Shown: positions 24,240 to 35,600 of the stretch, piece by piece
Position numbering within the stretch: position 1 is the first letter of the stretch
Layout of the letters: every line of letters starts with the position of its first letter
Source of the DNA: Polytrichum commune
Taxonomy: Eukaryota; Streptophyta; Polytrichopsida; Polytrichales; Polytrichaceae
DNA: 64,000 nucleotides
NCBI GenBank assembly: GCA_950295325.1
Contig: OX485803.1
Coordinates: 28,088,001 to 28,152,000 of the forward strand
Direction of reading: 5' to 3'
Made by a program: the position numbers and the translations under genes
The notes under the pieces: generated by a model
Seen by the model: the letters and a program-made list of their open reading frames with translations, nothing else
Told to the model about the DNA's origin: nothing
Databases searched by the model: none

Positions 24240-25320
24240 CTACTTATATCATTGCTCAAGACTTCACCCTCTGAACTGCTCTTCAAGTTGATACACTTCA
24301 ATACCAAAAACATGCATGTGCATATGCACTCCTTCCAAACCACAAACCCCGAAAACAACTCTTATGTTCCATAAAAACTAAACTTGTATATTACGGCATG
24401 TGCACAATCAGCATAATACTTCACCTCTTGGCCCTACATCTTGCATCTTCTGAGACATGTACTGGGAAGAATTTTGAAGTTATTTTGACCACTTGAGGAC
24501 TAGGTTTCATATCTGCAAATTTCAAGATGCATTTACACAAAACCACCATGGTCGTTGAGTTGTGGTTCGGCCCCACTTTCAAACACAACCCCAATTTCGT
24601 TTCGTTTCCACACCACCACAAGAGTGATTGAAGAGTGGATTTTGAACTCAAAGATTGTTCCTCCTATTGCTCCACTCCGTGCAGTGGAGACAAACAAAAT
24701 TTTGGTACAGGTGGAAAGGTGGTACAAGAGAAATTGCCTCCTAGAAATCCTCTCCCATGCTTTGGCCTTGTAGTTTTCTCTTGCTACCACATAGTAACTA
24801 CAAACAGATGGAGACGAAGAGAATGAAGAACAACCATCAACCACCGAAACGGTGATTGTGTGTAAACGCACTTTGAGACACCTACTCACTTGTGTGGCTG
24901 CTCAAGAACGCACCCTCCAAGTTGTTCTTTTAGTTGACAACCTTCGATATCAAAAAAATGCACGCACACCCGCATCCCTTAGCAACCATTTGGCCTCTGA
25001 GACTAGCTCCTCCTGTTCCAAAAACAGTTAACTAGTATGGTTAAATCCCACGGCATAGTTCTCAATATGTGCACAACTAGATGAATAATTCGCCTCTCCA
25101 ACCTAAACCTCTGCATCTTCTGTGACATCTACTTACTAATGGAGGTGCACAAGAATCACCTTCTGAGTTGCTCTTCAAATTGATAGACTTTGAATTATAA
25201 AACATGCAATTGCATCCACGTCGCTTCACAACCATAGACCTCCAAGAATAACTCTTCTGTTCCACAAAGACTAAACTTTTGAATTCCAGCATGTGCGCAT
25301 TAATAAGTCGAATACTATAC
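24240..25320. repeat. Three diverged copies of an approximately 190-bp segment
   Basis: Copies near 24255-24440, 24900-25090 and 25145-25320 each contain a run like ttgctcttcaa.ttgata.actt, then aaaacatgca, then a tgttcca...aaa block, and end with a catgtgcaca/gcgcat block. Between them (24530-24830) is unrelated DNA with 70-118 codon frames on both strands and no recognisable domain. Just after, 25321-25378 repeats cctctcagccccctaact with about a 40-bp offset. Confidence 0.6.
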
Positions 25321-25944
25321 CTCTCAGCCCCCTAACTGCAATGAAAGGATGATACTTCACCTCTCAGCCCCCTAACTATCCAATGAGGGCTTTTCCAACA
25401 AACAATCTGTTACCATAAATGTCTCCATGAACTACAAGGATGATATGATGAGTAGTGTAGCATACTAAGTGATAAGATGTCAAATGACTTCAGTGGCTCA
25501 CTGCGGTCAATAAGTTAGAAACAGAGGAGTCATACAATGACTGCAACAGATGCCAGACAGAAGAAACCATTATATGGTTTAAACTAGGACATAATGTCCA
25601 TCAACGGCTGCTCTCGTGCTAATATTTGACATGGGTAATAGTGTTGGAAGGCCATAATTGAAGATGAAAACAACGAACTCAAGTTTTGTGCCCACTAGCA
25701 TCCGCATCTATTGTGATGCAATAGAAAATGGTGGAAAGAATTTTGACTCGGCTTACATGTTGCACTAGCAAAGATATCATTAAGGTTCAATGACGAGTGA
25801 CTTTTGAGAGAGGATTATCACAATTGCAGAATCGCCTAAACATGTGCACTGGAGGTACAAATAGGAAATTTCTCAAAGTTTGCAGGTTGTACCTTGAAGA
25901 AATTTTATGGAGCTTTGCAACGATTTAGGCAGAAAAGTTGAAAC

Positions 25945-26241
25945 ATGACGACCACTGTTCCTAAATTGTTTCACGAAGACGACAGTGTAACAATAAAGGT
26001 ACCACTTATATTATTGCATCCTAGGTTTGAGGGTAATCGTTTGCACTCAGTGGCCACTTTTGAACGCAGTTTCCTGGAAAGAAATTACGCACCTCGTTTT
26101 TTGAAAGAATTAGTAAAGAATCTAGTGGGCCATAACACATTTTCTGAACGTGGTGGATGTTTATTACCTCTTCCTGATGGAAACAAAGAGCAGGCAATGC
26201 TAGAATCTGACTCTGACTCCGGTTCCTTCGAGCTGGCTTAG
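25945..26241 (+). CDS. Small hypothetical ORF, 98 codons
   Basis: ATG at 25945, stop at 26239-26241. The composition looks protein-like (FLERNYAPRFLKELVKNLV, then a Ser/Asp-rich acidic tail SDSDSGSFELA). No signal peptide, membrane segment or known domain is visible. It could be an exon of a decayed gene or a chance frame. No other exon could be attached. Confidence 0.3.
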   Translation: MTTTVPKLFHEDDSVTIKVPLILLHPRFEGNRLHSVATFERSFLERNYAPRFLKELVKNLVGHNTFSERGGCLLPLPDGNKEQAMLESDSDSGSFELA

Positions 26242-26559
26242 CTAGTCAATAATCAGTTTGTAACTTTACAAACTTGCCTTCAAACAATACGTTCCTCGTA
26301 CCAGACTGACTGTGAGCTATAGCATCATCATCATTAGATTTAGACCTGGACGACCACCGTCACCGAACACCTAAACCTCTTGCACACATGATGTTCGCTG
26401 AATCTCGATCAAAGTAGAAACACTGAAGTTTCAGAAGAAGAAAATCTTCAATGCAGGTACTTTTTCACAAAATCCAACCCCCGGACACACCACACTCTTA
26501 TACACCTAGCAAATCCAGCCACCTCCTTCCGTGACAACGCATTGAGTGAAACTCACTTG

Positions 26560-27350
26560 AGCAGGTCGACGCAGCCACTTACTTGAAAAATTCGGCCGAG
26601 CTCATTGAGAGCCAGAAGTGGGGCAGTCGCTGCTGCTGGGAGGCGAGTCCGAGGGAGGGGAAGAAACAAAAGTTTGTAGAGAGAGAGACAGCTAATAAAG
26701 AAGTCACCGTGGATGATCTCTTACATCAGACGGGTTTTTGTCCACAGATATGCATGGTTCTCACACCTGCAATTCAACCTGGACGGAGGCAGAACAAAAG
26801 CACCAAAAAGGACTACTAAACAAGGGCAGTGTCGGTAGGCACACGCACTGACGCCGTTGCTGATTCTACCTGAGATAGTAGAAGCTTTCCAAGAAGACAG
26901 ACACCCCGGCCTTGTTTCAAATCGCCTCCCTCTTTCGCTCGTCCCACCAATCCTCCAAACCCTTGTCTGCAGCCATTGCAGTGGTCAAAGCATCACCAAG
27001 AGCCTAGCTCAAATCGCTTTGAAGGTGCAATTTAGCCATCGATGTGTAGAGAAAGAATTGAACGGCCCCCTGGATCATTGAAACTTGGAGCCTATGGGAG
27101 AGATGGCACTTTAAGTTTCGCTTCTAGCGCGCTGCTTGGCTCGGCGCGTCTGCTCTCCCAAGTTTGCCCTGCGTCTTCCTCGCAGGAGAGAGACGGAGGA
27201 GGACCGCGTCAGAGAAGGAGAAGGAGGAGAACTGAATGGATGAACATCTGTCGGACGGATGTAAAAGTGTCGGGTGATGAATTTCTCATGTGCAACCCTT
27301 TCATGTTGACAGTTAAAGTATGTGACACTACCAGATCTCCACACATCTAG
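26560..27350. other. Moderately GC-rich promoter/first-exon-like stretch
   Basis: GC-richer than its flanks, with purine-rich tracts (about 27180-27235). On the minus strand a frame starting at about 26975 reads MAADKGLEDWWDERKREAI, protein-like but short, and stops at once. 26690-26830 is a copy of 18770-18915. This might be the 5' end of a decayed minus-strand gene; I could not find downstream exons. Confidence 0.25.
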
Positions 27351-29150
27351 TTTAAAGAGTTTGCTAATAGTGTATGTGACATTAAATACCATAAACGATT
27401 TAAAATTGATTTTCAGTGCTTTGATATCATTTTTAGAGTCACGTCATCTAAAACTAGTCATTAATTGGCTATAGAATAGGTCGATGTATTTTCACCTTAC
27501 TAATGGTTGAGTTCGGTAAACACCACGAATCCTTGGCCACCTCTCCATTGCCAAGGTTGCATTGTATCGTCTACTTTTACTAACTTGTGGCCGTTGGTGG
27601 CTTTCTTAAATTTAAGATTAGCCTTACTAACCCACATTGTTCATTTGTTATGAAGTGAAGGTTGCAAGGCCATACTCGTAAACTTTTTTGTTGAAGAAAA
27701 CTTGTTGATGTCACTTTAAAGATCAAATCTATCCACAAAAATTGATAGTGTCTTCAAATGACTCGGTGAATTTTATGTGAGCATTCTAAAAATTTAAGTT
27801 AAAATTTAATTCTTCATAGGACAAGACTATAGAGCTTTGGGTTGAAACTCTTTAGGTCTTTAGAGCACATGTAGGTTTATGACCTACCAAAAGATGAGAG
27901 TTGAAAATGATTTTATTATGGTCAATACAATTTCTTTTAAGGGTTTGAAGAAGAAGTGGAACTAATTTAAGACACAATTTATGAGTGAATGTTTTATATA
28001 ATATAAGAATTTTGACAAATACGTAAATATAGTTGTGCATGCACATGCGTGCGTGTGTGTGTGCGTGTGTCAGGGTTTGATTTGCATTCAGTATCTTATC
28101 AATTGTAGAACTTTAAAATATTTCAATTTCATTGACAACCTAGAGTCGGAGATGGTTTATGGCCTTTGTGATGAGCTCCGAAGTGCTCAATTATTAAAGT
28201 TTCGACCATTGTTTTTGGGCATGTTTTATACACATACATGTCAAATATTGGATGTTCTATACACATACATTTCTATCCACTAACTTAGAGTTAAATTGAA
28301 GAGGAGGATTGGTTGGGTATGGGTATGGTTGGGTTGGCTTTGAATTTGGTGTGCATGCAGAAAAGAGAAGGAAAAAAATGCCATTTGTGGTTAGTTGCCC
28401 ATAATGACTCTCAAGTAGGTTAATTACCTCGACACTTCGATACTTGAGAATGGAAGGTGGTGGTGTGCACACATACTAAAGAGCAATCTTCTTCAAGAGG
28501 ACTTCTTCTTTCCACTATGCAGTCACAAATTTGCACTTCAGCCATGTGGCCAGAGAATACTTCATTTTTGTCATGGGATAGATCCCTTGTTTTTAGTTTG
28601 TATGTTGAAATCTTTGTCACATAGAGTTGTACTAAACTAAATATTGTATTTTGTGTCATATGGTATTTTATGTCAATTTGATAACTTTGTTTGATGATGC
28701 CGTTCTTATGAATGAATGAACCAATATTGTCATAGATGATGGACGAGTTCATTCATTGGCCAAAACCCTACCTTCTCTTGTCTTCTATTATTCTATGGGT
28801 TGCGCACAAGGTAGAAATACCCAACCCGTGAACTACCCTCTACATGTGCAGTAGACTTCCATCATAATAGTGAAGTGATATTTTCTTAAATGAAGGATTG
28901 CGAGGATGGTAACTTGAAATGCATGTACATTCAACCAAATTTGGGTGCAACGAAGCTTTTGGTCTACATGGGGTGATTGATTACTCTCGTACGACATTCT
29001 TCTTGATCGAGAATAATATCTCATAAGATATACTTCTGATCACCAAAACATTTGGTCATGTTTGATTACCATCCATCACAATTTAATGTACTCATGAGTT
29101 AATTGGTTTAGGTGATGTTCCATGTGGAAATGAGCATTATTGTGTTTGGT
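27351..29150. other. AT-rich intergenic stretch
   Basis: No gene supported. It contains a GT/GC simple repeat at about 28040-28070. All open frames are short and without domains. Confidence 0.5.
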
Positions 29151-29152
29151 TT

Positions 29153-29365
29153 AAGGAGAATCTAGTGAACAAGTAAGGGGGTTTGACAAACTTTCCACTT
29201 TGAAAATTTGTAGAATTTTTTTTAACAAGGAATAAAAATATGCAACAACTTGCATTCTTCATGATTCCTTCTCTTCTATCTTGGAAATTTATCTCAAGAT
29301 TTTAAGACCAAATCTTCAATGCGAATCACCTTATTTTCACGGTTTATGGAGTTTCTACCTTAATG
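29153..29365. repeat. Dispersed repeat, copy 1 (pair with 37550-37762)
   Basis: Shares aatctagtg.acaa.taag, aacaacttgcattc and the cttattttcac.gttt run with 37550-37762 in the same order and orientation, with scattered substitutions and small indels. Confidence 0.75.
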
Positions 29366-29399
29366 CATGAAACCCATTCCAATTATTGAAACAAAGTTT

Positions 29400-29618
29400 G
29401 GCATAATTTGCATCCTAGCAAATTTGTGATGAATATTGTCATGGATGAGATATCACTTAGTAAATGACAATATTTGCAACACTATAAATTTAAAATCCTC
29501 AATTTTCATTAAGAAGAATGATAAATAATGTTGGGTTAACATTTAGTGTTGGCAACACTACACCAGGGTTTACAATTAGTATTGAGCAAGACAACTAGAA
29601 TTGGTGACACTAAATACA
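29400..29618. repeat. Repeat element into which the LINE inserted
   Basis: Paralogous to 61598-61819: shared gcatccta.gaat, caacat/actataaat, and tttacaattagtattgagc followed by gaatt..tga.actaaataca. It contains a palindrome tagtgttg-g-caacacta at 29546-29562. It continues as ttatttagtgta on the far side of the LINE at 35601. Confidence 0.75.
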
Positions 29619-29891
29619 AGAAGAAGAAAAACTTCGGTCTCCGGAGGAGACCGACGTGAATTAAGTGTCTGTTCGATCCACCCCCAATCCAGTGCCCACA
29701 TGACAAAGGTATGGAAGTACAGATCTACTCCTCCCTTTCGAGAGTAGACACTATAGTCACCAGTCATCAGTAACAGGAACTAGAATGGTTAGTATTTAGG
29801 TATTATTAATATGAGTTTGGTCATCAGGTCTCTAGTGTATTGTTAGTGGATGGAGTGGAGTGGCTTAGTTGTTAAGGCTTTATGGCTTTAT

Positions 29892-31346
29892 CTATGGGGG
29901 GTCTAGTGTTTGGGGTAGCGGTTGGTGGTTTTCTATTCTTCTTTTGTGGAGGAGGATAGACATGGCATATTTTATAGCAATAGTATTGATGTTTTTAAAG
30001 GTATTTTTAATTGTAGGCATAGGTATTTTAAATTTGTTTTCGAGTGATTTCATTGATGGAATGTGTGTAGTGGCTTTGGCGGCTGCAGTGATTATGATAA
30101 GGGGGTCGACTTTCCATCCTCTAGCAGCAATACTATCTATTAATGGTATGTATTTGTTATTTTTTGCTTCGAGTGTTTCTGGTGAAAATCTATCATTACA
30201 GTATGTGAATTCGATGAATTGTATGGTGAGGTTGGGGTCTATGTCTGTGGGGGGGTCATTTTGGTATGGTAATCCTCTAACACACATGATGTCATGTCTA
30301 AATCTAGAGTTACAGTGGCATCTTTGTGTACCGCATGTGCAAGGGAGTAACCAATTGGGAATGCTGTTTTCTTGGGGTGTGTTATTGAAGGTGCCATCAT
30401 TCATGAGAGTATAACTTCGAGATTTTTCGGATGAGATTAGCAGTTTCCTAATTTCCCATACTGCTTTGTTGTGTCTTTTGACGTGAAGTGAATGTATATG
30501 TTGTTGTTTACACGTAAGCAGTACATGTAACCATGTATCCGGTTCGTATGAATTGCAAATGGGGCACGTAATAGAGGGATATGTTTGCCTACCAAAGAAT
30601 AGTTGTTTTCGAGCATTACCCATATAAGTTCCGGTTCGGAATTTGATGAAGCATGATTTTTGTTTATCTGTGATTTCCGGGTTTTCCCAAAATTCATTAG
30701 AAAATTCTTTGTCTATATCTGCATTTCCTGTCCATTTGTAAGTGTTAGGGGTTTGTGTGGCCAAATTTTCCAAGTTATTTTCCCTATCATATTTTATAAT
30801 TTGTTTTTCTAGGAATCTAACGGAGCCTTTATCAGGAACGTCCGTCATTGAGGCCCAGACGTCCTTTTGGTAATAGTATGGGGTAGCATGGGCATGTTCA
30901 TATGGGTGGATGGCAATTTTGTGCTCTAATTCTAGGCCTTCTTTTGCCAATTTATCAGCTTGTTCATTTCCGTCAATGTTGACGTGTGCTCTGACTTTGT
31001 ATAGTGTGATTGGTTGTGTCCGGTTTTGAAGTAGTTGTACCATGGTGGCGAGGGTGATTTGGTCGGGGTGGCTATTATGTAGTATGGGATGTTTAATTTG
31101 TGTGTTAAGTAGGTATAGTACATTTAGACTGTCGGTAAATATGTAAGCGGGTTCGTTTGGGTATAGTGTATTAATGATTCTTAATGTTTTATGTATAGCT
31201 ATCATTTCTGCTTGTAATATGTTTTGGTGTCCATTTAGTCGTTTAGAGATGTTAAGGCCTTTAGGGCTATAGATACCGTACCCAGCTTTTTCTCTTCTCC
31301 ATTCTCCAGGGTTAATTTCTTTGGGTTTCATGAAAGAACCATCTGT
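29892..31346 (-). pseudogene. LINE: RNase H domain plus C-terminal extension
   Basis: Open for 479 codons from 31331. Just upstream, in the same frame, TDGSF (the first catalytic Asp) is separated from the preceding frame by a TAA at 31347-31349. Other RNase H residues: Glu in QAEMIAI, Asp in FTDSLN, Asp in GNEQADKLAK. Then CPIC...WLHVLLTC, a Cys/His cluster, a second Cys-rich stretch (PCTCGTQRCHC), and a conserved-looking tail (ARGWKVDPLIIITAAAK). RNase H removes element RNA from the RNA:DNA hybrid. This is the best-preserved part of the element. Confidence 0.85.
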
Positions 31347-31349
31347 TTA

Positions 31350-32640
31350 GTAGCTGAATTGAGGGTGGAATTTTAGCGGTAAATTTGTTTGGTAATTAGG
31401 GATTTGTGGGATAGATATGTTATTATTTGCGAGTGCGTTTGGATAGTTTGATTTAGCCCATTTTTTGCTAGGATTAACGGCGGTATTTAAGGGGGTGGGT
31501 GGTGCAATTTGTGTGTGAATTTGTAATATTTGGAGGTTATTTGCTATGTCGGTGAGTTGATTCATTTGTTCGTGGGTGCCGATGTGGTTGTTTTGGTGGT
31601 GGATACAGAATATTCGTAGTGTTGATACCTCTTTCCTCGTGGTATTGAGTTCGGGGGGTATTGTAGGTTCTTCGTATATGATGGTATCTGCGGCAAAGTG
31701 GGCAATGATGTGTATGTCCAGGAATGGGCCGGTGTATGGGTTAAAGTTGTGGTACTAGTCGATGTCCTTTGAAATAAGTAAGGTGATTGTATTTGGGTCA
31801 TTTTTGGCCGCAATGCGGGCCCAGTGGATGACTTGTTGTAAGTCTGTTGCGTTATGGGGGTGGGCGTAACCGATTCCCTTCCATTTGTGGTCAAACGCTT
31901 TTCCTAAAGAACCGAATATTCTATCCCTAGATAATGGTGAGTAAAATTGGGTGAACTGTGTGGGGCATGTAACTGGCGATGAGAAGTATGAGTGATTGAT
32001 ATGGAATGTTGTTATTAGGAAATCCAGTATTGGAGTTGGTATTGTATATTGGGCACGTTTAAGTGGGTCGTTTTTTGGAATACGGTATTTATATCTTTGG
32101 TATAGCCAAACGATTTCAGTTTCAAATGATTAGGTAGGTGGTTCTAGACTATGTGGGGTATTTTTAGCTTGGTGGTATTATTTCCATAACCACATTAATC
32201 TAGTTTTGGGGATAGTTATGAGGTGCCGGCCATTGTCTTCGTATATGTGAGCGACGTCGAATTGTGTTTGGATAGTGTTAGTATTTGTTTCGATGTCATT
32301 TTCTGGGTTACATTCATTAATGGAGATATGTGCCAATGGAATTATTGTGGCAGGGATAACGTATCTAGTATCTCTTTGTTGTTCTGTGGAGAAGCAGACA
32401 TTGATAATGTTTGAGAAGTGTTTGTGTTGCCTTTTCGTATAATATTGGGTAAGTAGTTCGGTGTTGTGGCGATTAATATTGGTATCACAATAGGGGAATA
32501 CATTTCTTTGGGTGCGCCATTTGTTGTATGTGTTGTTATTTGGTGTAGTCCATTGGCATAGGTATGATGTGTCTTCTCTTTTTATCCCATTAGGATCTAT
32601 GAGTTGTCATTGTTTGTGATCGAGTATTGTGTGTATAGGA
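31350..32640 (-). pseudogene. LINE: region between RT and RNase H, methyltransferase-like
   Basis: A single minus-strand frame, broken by a few stops, reads through. It includes FSSPVTCPTQFTQFYSP, then RIFGSLGKAF, GIGYAHPHNATDLQQV and WARIAAKNDPNTITLLI, then DIHIIAHFAADTIIY. The order (a phosphate/ligand loop, a Pro-rich box, a helix, then a hydrophobic strand followed by Trp/His) resembles Dam-like N6-adenine methyltransferase folds. The Asn-Pro-Pro-Tyr box is degenerate (AHPH). The assignment is inference from pattern only. Confidence 0.4.
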
Positions 32641-33699
32641 AATTGGCGGGGGTTGTTAAGCATATTATTGGGAGGAGGGGGTAGGTGGGGGATAGGGGGG
32701 TTCGGGGGGTGTATAGGGGGGTTGGGTGTTGACGGAGGATGGTATGGTTTGTTATTGTGTAATCATTATTTAGGGTTCGTGGGGGGTGGTGGTGTGGGCA
32801 GGGTAGGTGGCATTCTTAGTGACAGGAAGGGTGACAAAATAATTGATTCGCGATATTTAATGCACTCTTGATGAGTTTGTAGGATTGAAGTGATATGTTT
32901 TAAAGTCGTCTGGGTTCATTAAGGTGGTGCCATTAGGCATGATTATTTGTTCTAGTTTTATTATATTATACAAGAGGAGTTTTTGTAATAGTTTAAGTGA
33001 AGTGTTGGGATTTAAGCCCTGTAGATTTTGTGTTTCTTTCAACCATGCGGTTTCGAGTGGGGATGAATTTAGTAGGAAGCTATCTATTGTACTTTTTAGG
33101 TGGACTCCGGCTTCATGTTTGAATAGGAATAATGTTCTGGTGATAGGTGATCTAACGCAGTGATGGTATTTTATGCGGGTTATTTCTTTGGCACCTCCGA
33201 ATTTTGCGAGTATAAATTGTGTCAAACCATAATAGATTTTGCCGAGTCTACCTTTGTCATTGAGGGCGTTTTGTAGTTGTTCTCCGATGCAACGTAAGTA
33301 GGCATTTTGTAGTGAGAATGCTTCAATTCCGAATAAATCATGTGGGAGTTGTGTAGCAGTATTGGATGTGTTTTTTGGTAATCTGCATATTGTTTATGAA
33401 GTGCTATAATTTTTTTGTCGAGTTTTTTTATAGCCGGAATGGAGTATGGTACTGCGTACAAACTCTAGGCTATTCCAGCACGTATGACTGTATCTGCCAT
33501 ATTGATTTTTTGTTTCATGGTGGCTGGGCAAGCTACAAGGGCTTGGCATTGTTTGATAACTTTAGTTGTAGTGGTGTTTATTTGTGTTTTCCATTTAAGT
33601 GATGGTGCAAGATTTATTCCGAGATAAGTGTATGGTTCGTGTTGGTTTAAGACTTGTAGCGGTTGGTCTCTATAGTTTATATTGGTAGGAATGTTATGG

Positions 33700-34560
33700 A
33701 ATTCATTTTAGATTTATTAGGGCATCCGGTCACAACACACTTGGGTATTCCGAGGTTCATTCATGTTCATTCGCAGAACTTGTCTAATTTGTTTAGTTGT
33801 ATTTGTAATGATTTTAGTTTGTTAGCCATCGTTGCTAAGTCATCGGCATATGCTGCGGATGAAATTTTAATTTTGGATGTTCCGAAGGTGTATCCATTAT
33901 TGCCTTGTTGTAACCATCTAAGGAGGGATTCTAAAAATATTAAAAATAGGTATGGGCTGAGAGTGTCTCCTTGTATTGTACCTCTTTGAATGGGAATGGG
34001 TAGGGTTTTACCAAAGTATTATCCGAGATATAAAGCAGAGAATTGTGAATATATATTTCCGATGAGGTTTATGGGGTCGATTGGATATCCGAGATCTTTC
34101 ATTATGGCTAGAAGTCTTGCATTGTCAATGGAGCCGAAAGCGTTTTTGAAGTCAATGTAGAAGATATATATATCTTGGTTCGTAAATCTTGCGTCTTCTA
34201 ATGCTGCAATGAGGAATTGAAGTTGTCTGGATGTTTGTCTTTCTGCTCTGAATCTTTGTTGGCTATCATGTAGAATTTGGTATCTTTCACCATAAGCGAA
34301 AAGAATAGAGGTTAATGTGTTTGTATATAGTTTGTATATGATGTTAGCCAGTGCAATAGGTCTATGGTTAGTAAGTTGTGATGGATCACCTTTCTTATAT
34401 AGTAAAACTGTTAGACTAGTTTTCCACGATACGGGAATTTGTTTTTGTTTGTAGCAGTGTTTAAAGAATAGAAAGAATAATTTGTGAAAACGTGGTGGCA
34501 TATTTTTTAGGATTGAATTGGAAATTTTGTTTGGTCCTGGGGCTTTGTTGTTTTCTAGGT
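33700..34560 (-). pseudogene. LINE: reverse transcriptase domain, interrupted by stops
   Basis: 34501-34019 is open and carries fingers motifs (PVSWKTSLTVLLYKKGD, NHRPIALANIIYKL) and motif A (YIDFKNAF with catalytic Asp). A TAA at 34019 interrupts. In the same frame downstream come motif B (IQRGTIQGDTLSPYLF) and motif C (YADD). Two TGA codons follow near 33765-33775. The catalytic triad is therefore present but the reading frame is not continuous. RTs copy element RNA into DNA at the nicked target. Confidence 0.85.
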
Positions 34561-35302
34561 TTTTAAGGCAGAAGTCGTATGTTTCTTGGTCAAAATATGT
34601 ATGTAGAGGGGTTTGGGGTTCTCCACGTTGGTCAATCGTGAATCCTTATAAGTCATGCCATGGATATTGTCTAACGCCACATGTGTAGTATGGTGGGTGA
34701 ATGTTATGATAGTGACATGTGGGTACTGTTGGACGGTTATTGATGGATTGTTGAATGTGTATTTCTTTCGCAATATCTTCAGGGATAGTTAGGATATTAT
34801 TTTGTCTATCTTTGATGGAGTCGAGGGGTGAGGTTTCGGAGTGTTTAAAGACTTTCCGATTTATCTTTTTGGGTTTTTTTTCATTCATTTGGCTGTATTT
34901 TGATACAGCTTTTAAAATATAGTTTTTGGTGTATTTTGTAGTGATTGTTCTGGCTTTTTTATTGGCGGTTTTTGCGATAGTAGCTATGGCGTCAATCCAT
35001 TCATTTGGGGGAGTGGTTGTTGTAGGTGGATGTGAGATTTGCACGTGTTGGTGGTTTTGGATTTCATTTAAGATGGGGTGAGTTTGCCAGTGTGGGTTGT
35101 TTTTTGCAATGTATATAATTTTTCTAATAAGATGGTATGTGTCGAGGTGTTTTTTTCATTCTTTGGATAATTTTCGTGGTAGAAAACCTCCTTGTTGTGT
35201 TGTTCTGTTTGTAAGGGTTGGTGTTGGGGATGCTTTGCAGGTTTTTTCAAGTGATACTAAAAATTTTCTTACAATTTTGTCTAATGCTATACATGCTTCT
35301 TG

Positions 35303-35587
35303 TCATTGATCAGAGGTGAGGTGGTTGTGGTTCTCTAGTAAGCTGGTTAGTTCGTTTAGTTGCGTGGAATTTGCTTCAAAAAATTCTATATTAAATTTTT
35401 CTAAGTTTTCCGGTGGGATCGGATTTAGTATTCTAGTTGGAGTAATATTTGCGGGGGGTGGTGGTCTAGCTATGAGTATGTTTTGGGGTATGTGTAAGGT
35501 GACTAGGTAGTGGTCTGAGTTTAGATTCATGTTTGTGTTTGTTGTAGAGGTGAATCTGTTGTTGTCTGGTGAGTTGATATAGAAACC
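35303..35587 (-). pseudogene. LINE: C-terminal end of endonuclease domain and following linker
   Basis: The frame is open across the insertion boundary, so the element-derived part starts only at 35587. It contains SDHYLV, the final catalytic Ser-Asp-His box of APE-like endonucleases. All upstream endonuclease motifs are absent. A Pro-rich linker follows and the frame stops at 35303. Confidence 0.75.
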
Positions 35588-35600
35588 GACACTAAATACA

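Larger units (their letters stand above)
29619..35587 (-). mobile_element. 5'-truncated LINE (non-LTR retrotransposon), 5969 bp
   Basis: A perfect 13-bp target-site duplication, gacactaaataca, flanks it at 29606-29618 and 35588-35600. In minus-strand order it holds the last part of an APE-type endonuclease (NSDHYLV), a reverse transcriptase (FYIDFKNAF, then IQRGTIQGDTLSPYLF, then AAYADDLA), a methyltransferase-like region, an RNase H with its catalytic acidic residues, a CPIC...H...C zinc-knuckle-like motif and a further 200-residue tail. The endonuclease start is missing, as expected from incomplete reverse transcription. The 3' terminus is not poly(A) but a short tttttcttcttcttg run. Several stops break the frame, so it is not autonomous. 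Confidence 0.88.

Noticed and set aside
29869-30414. A 181-codon plus-strand frame
   Set aside because: Antisense to the LINE RNase H/C-terminal frame, with no domain of its own.
33663-33989. 108-codon plus-strand frame
   Set aside because: Antisense of the reverse transcriptase motif B/C region.
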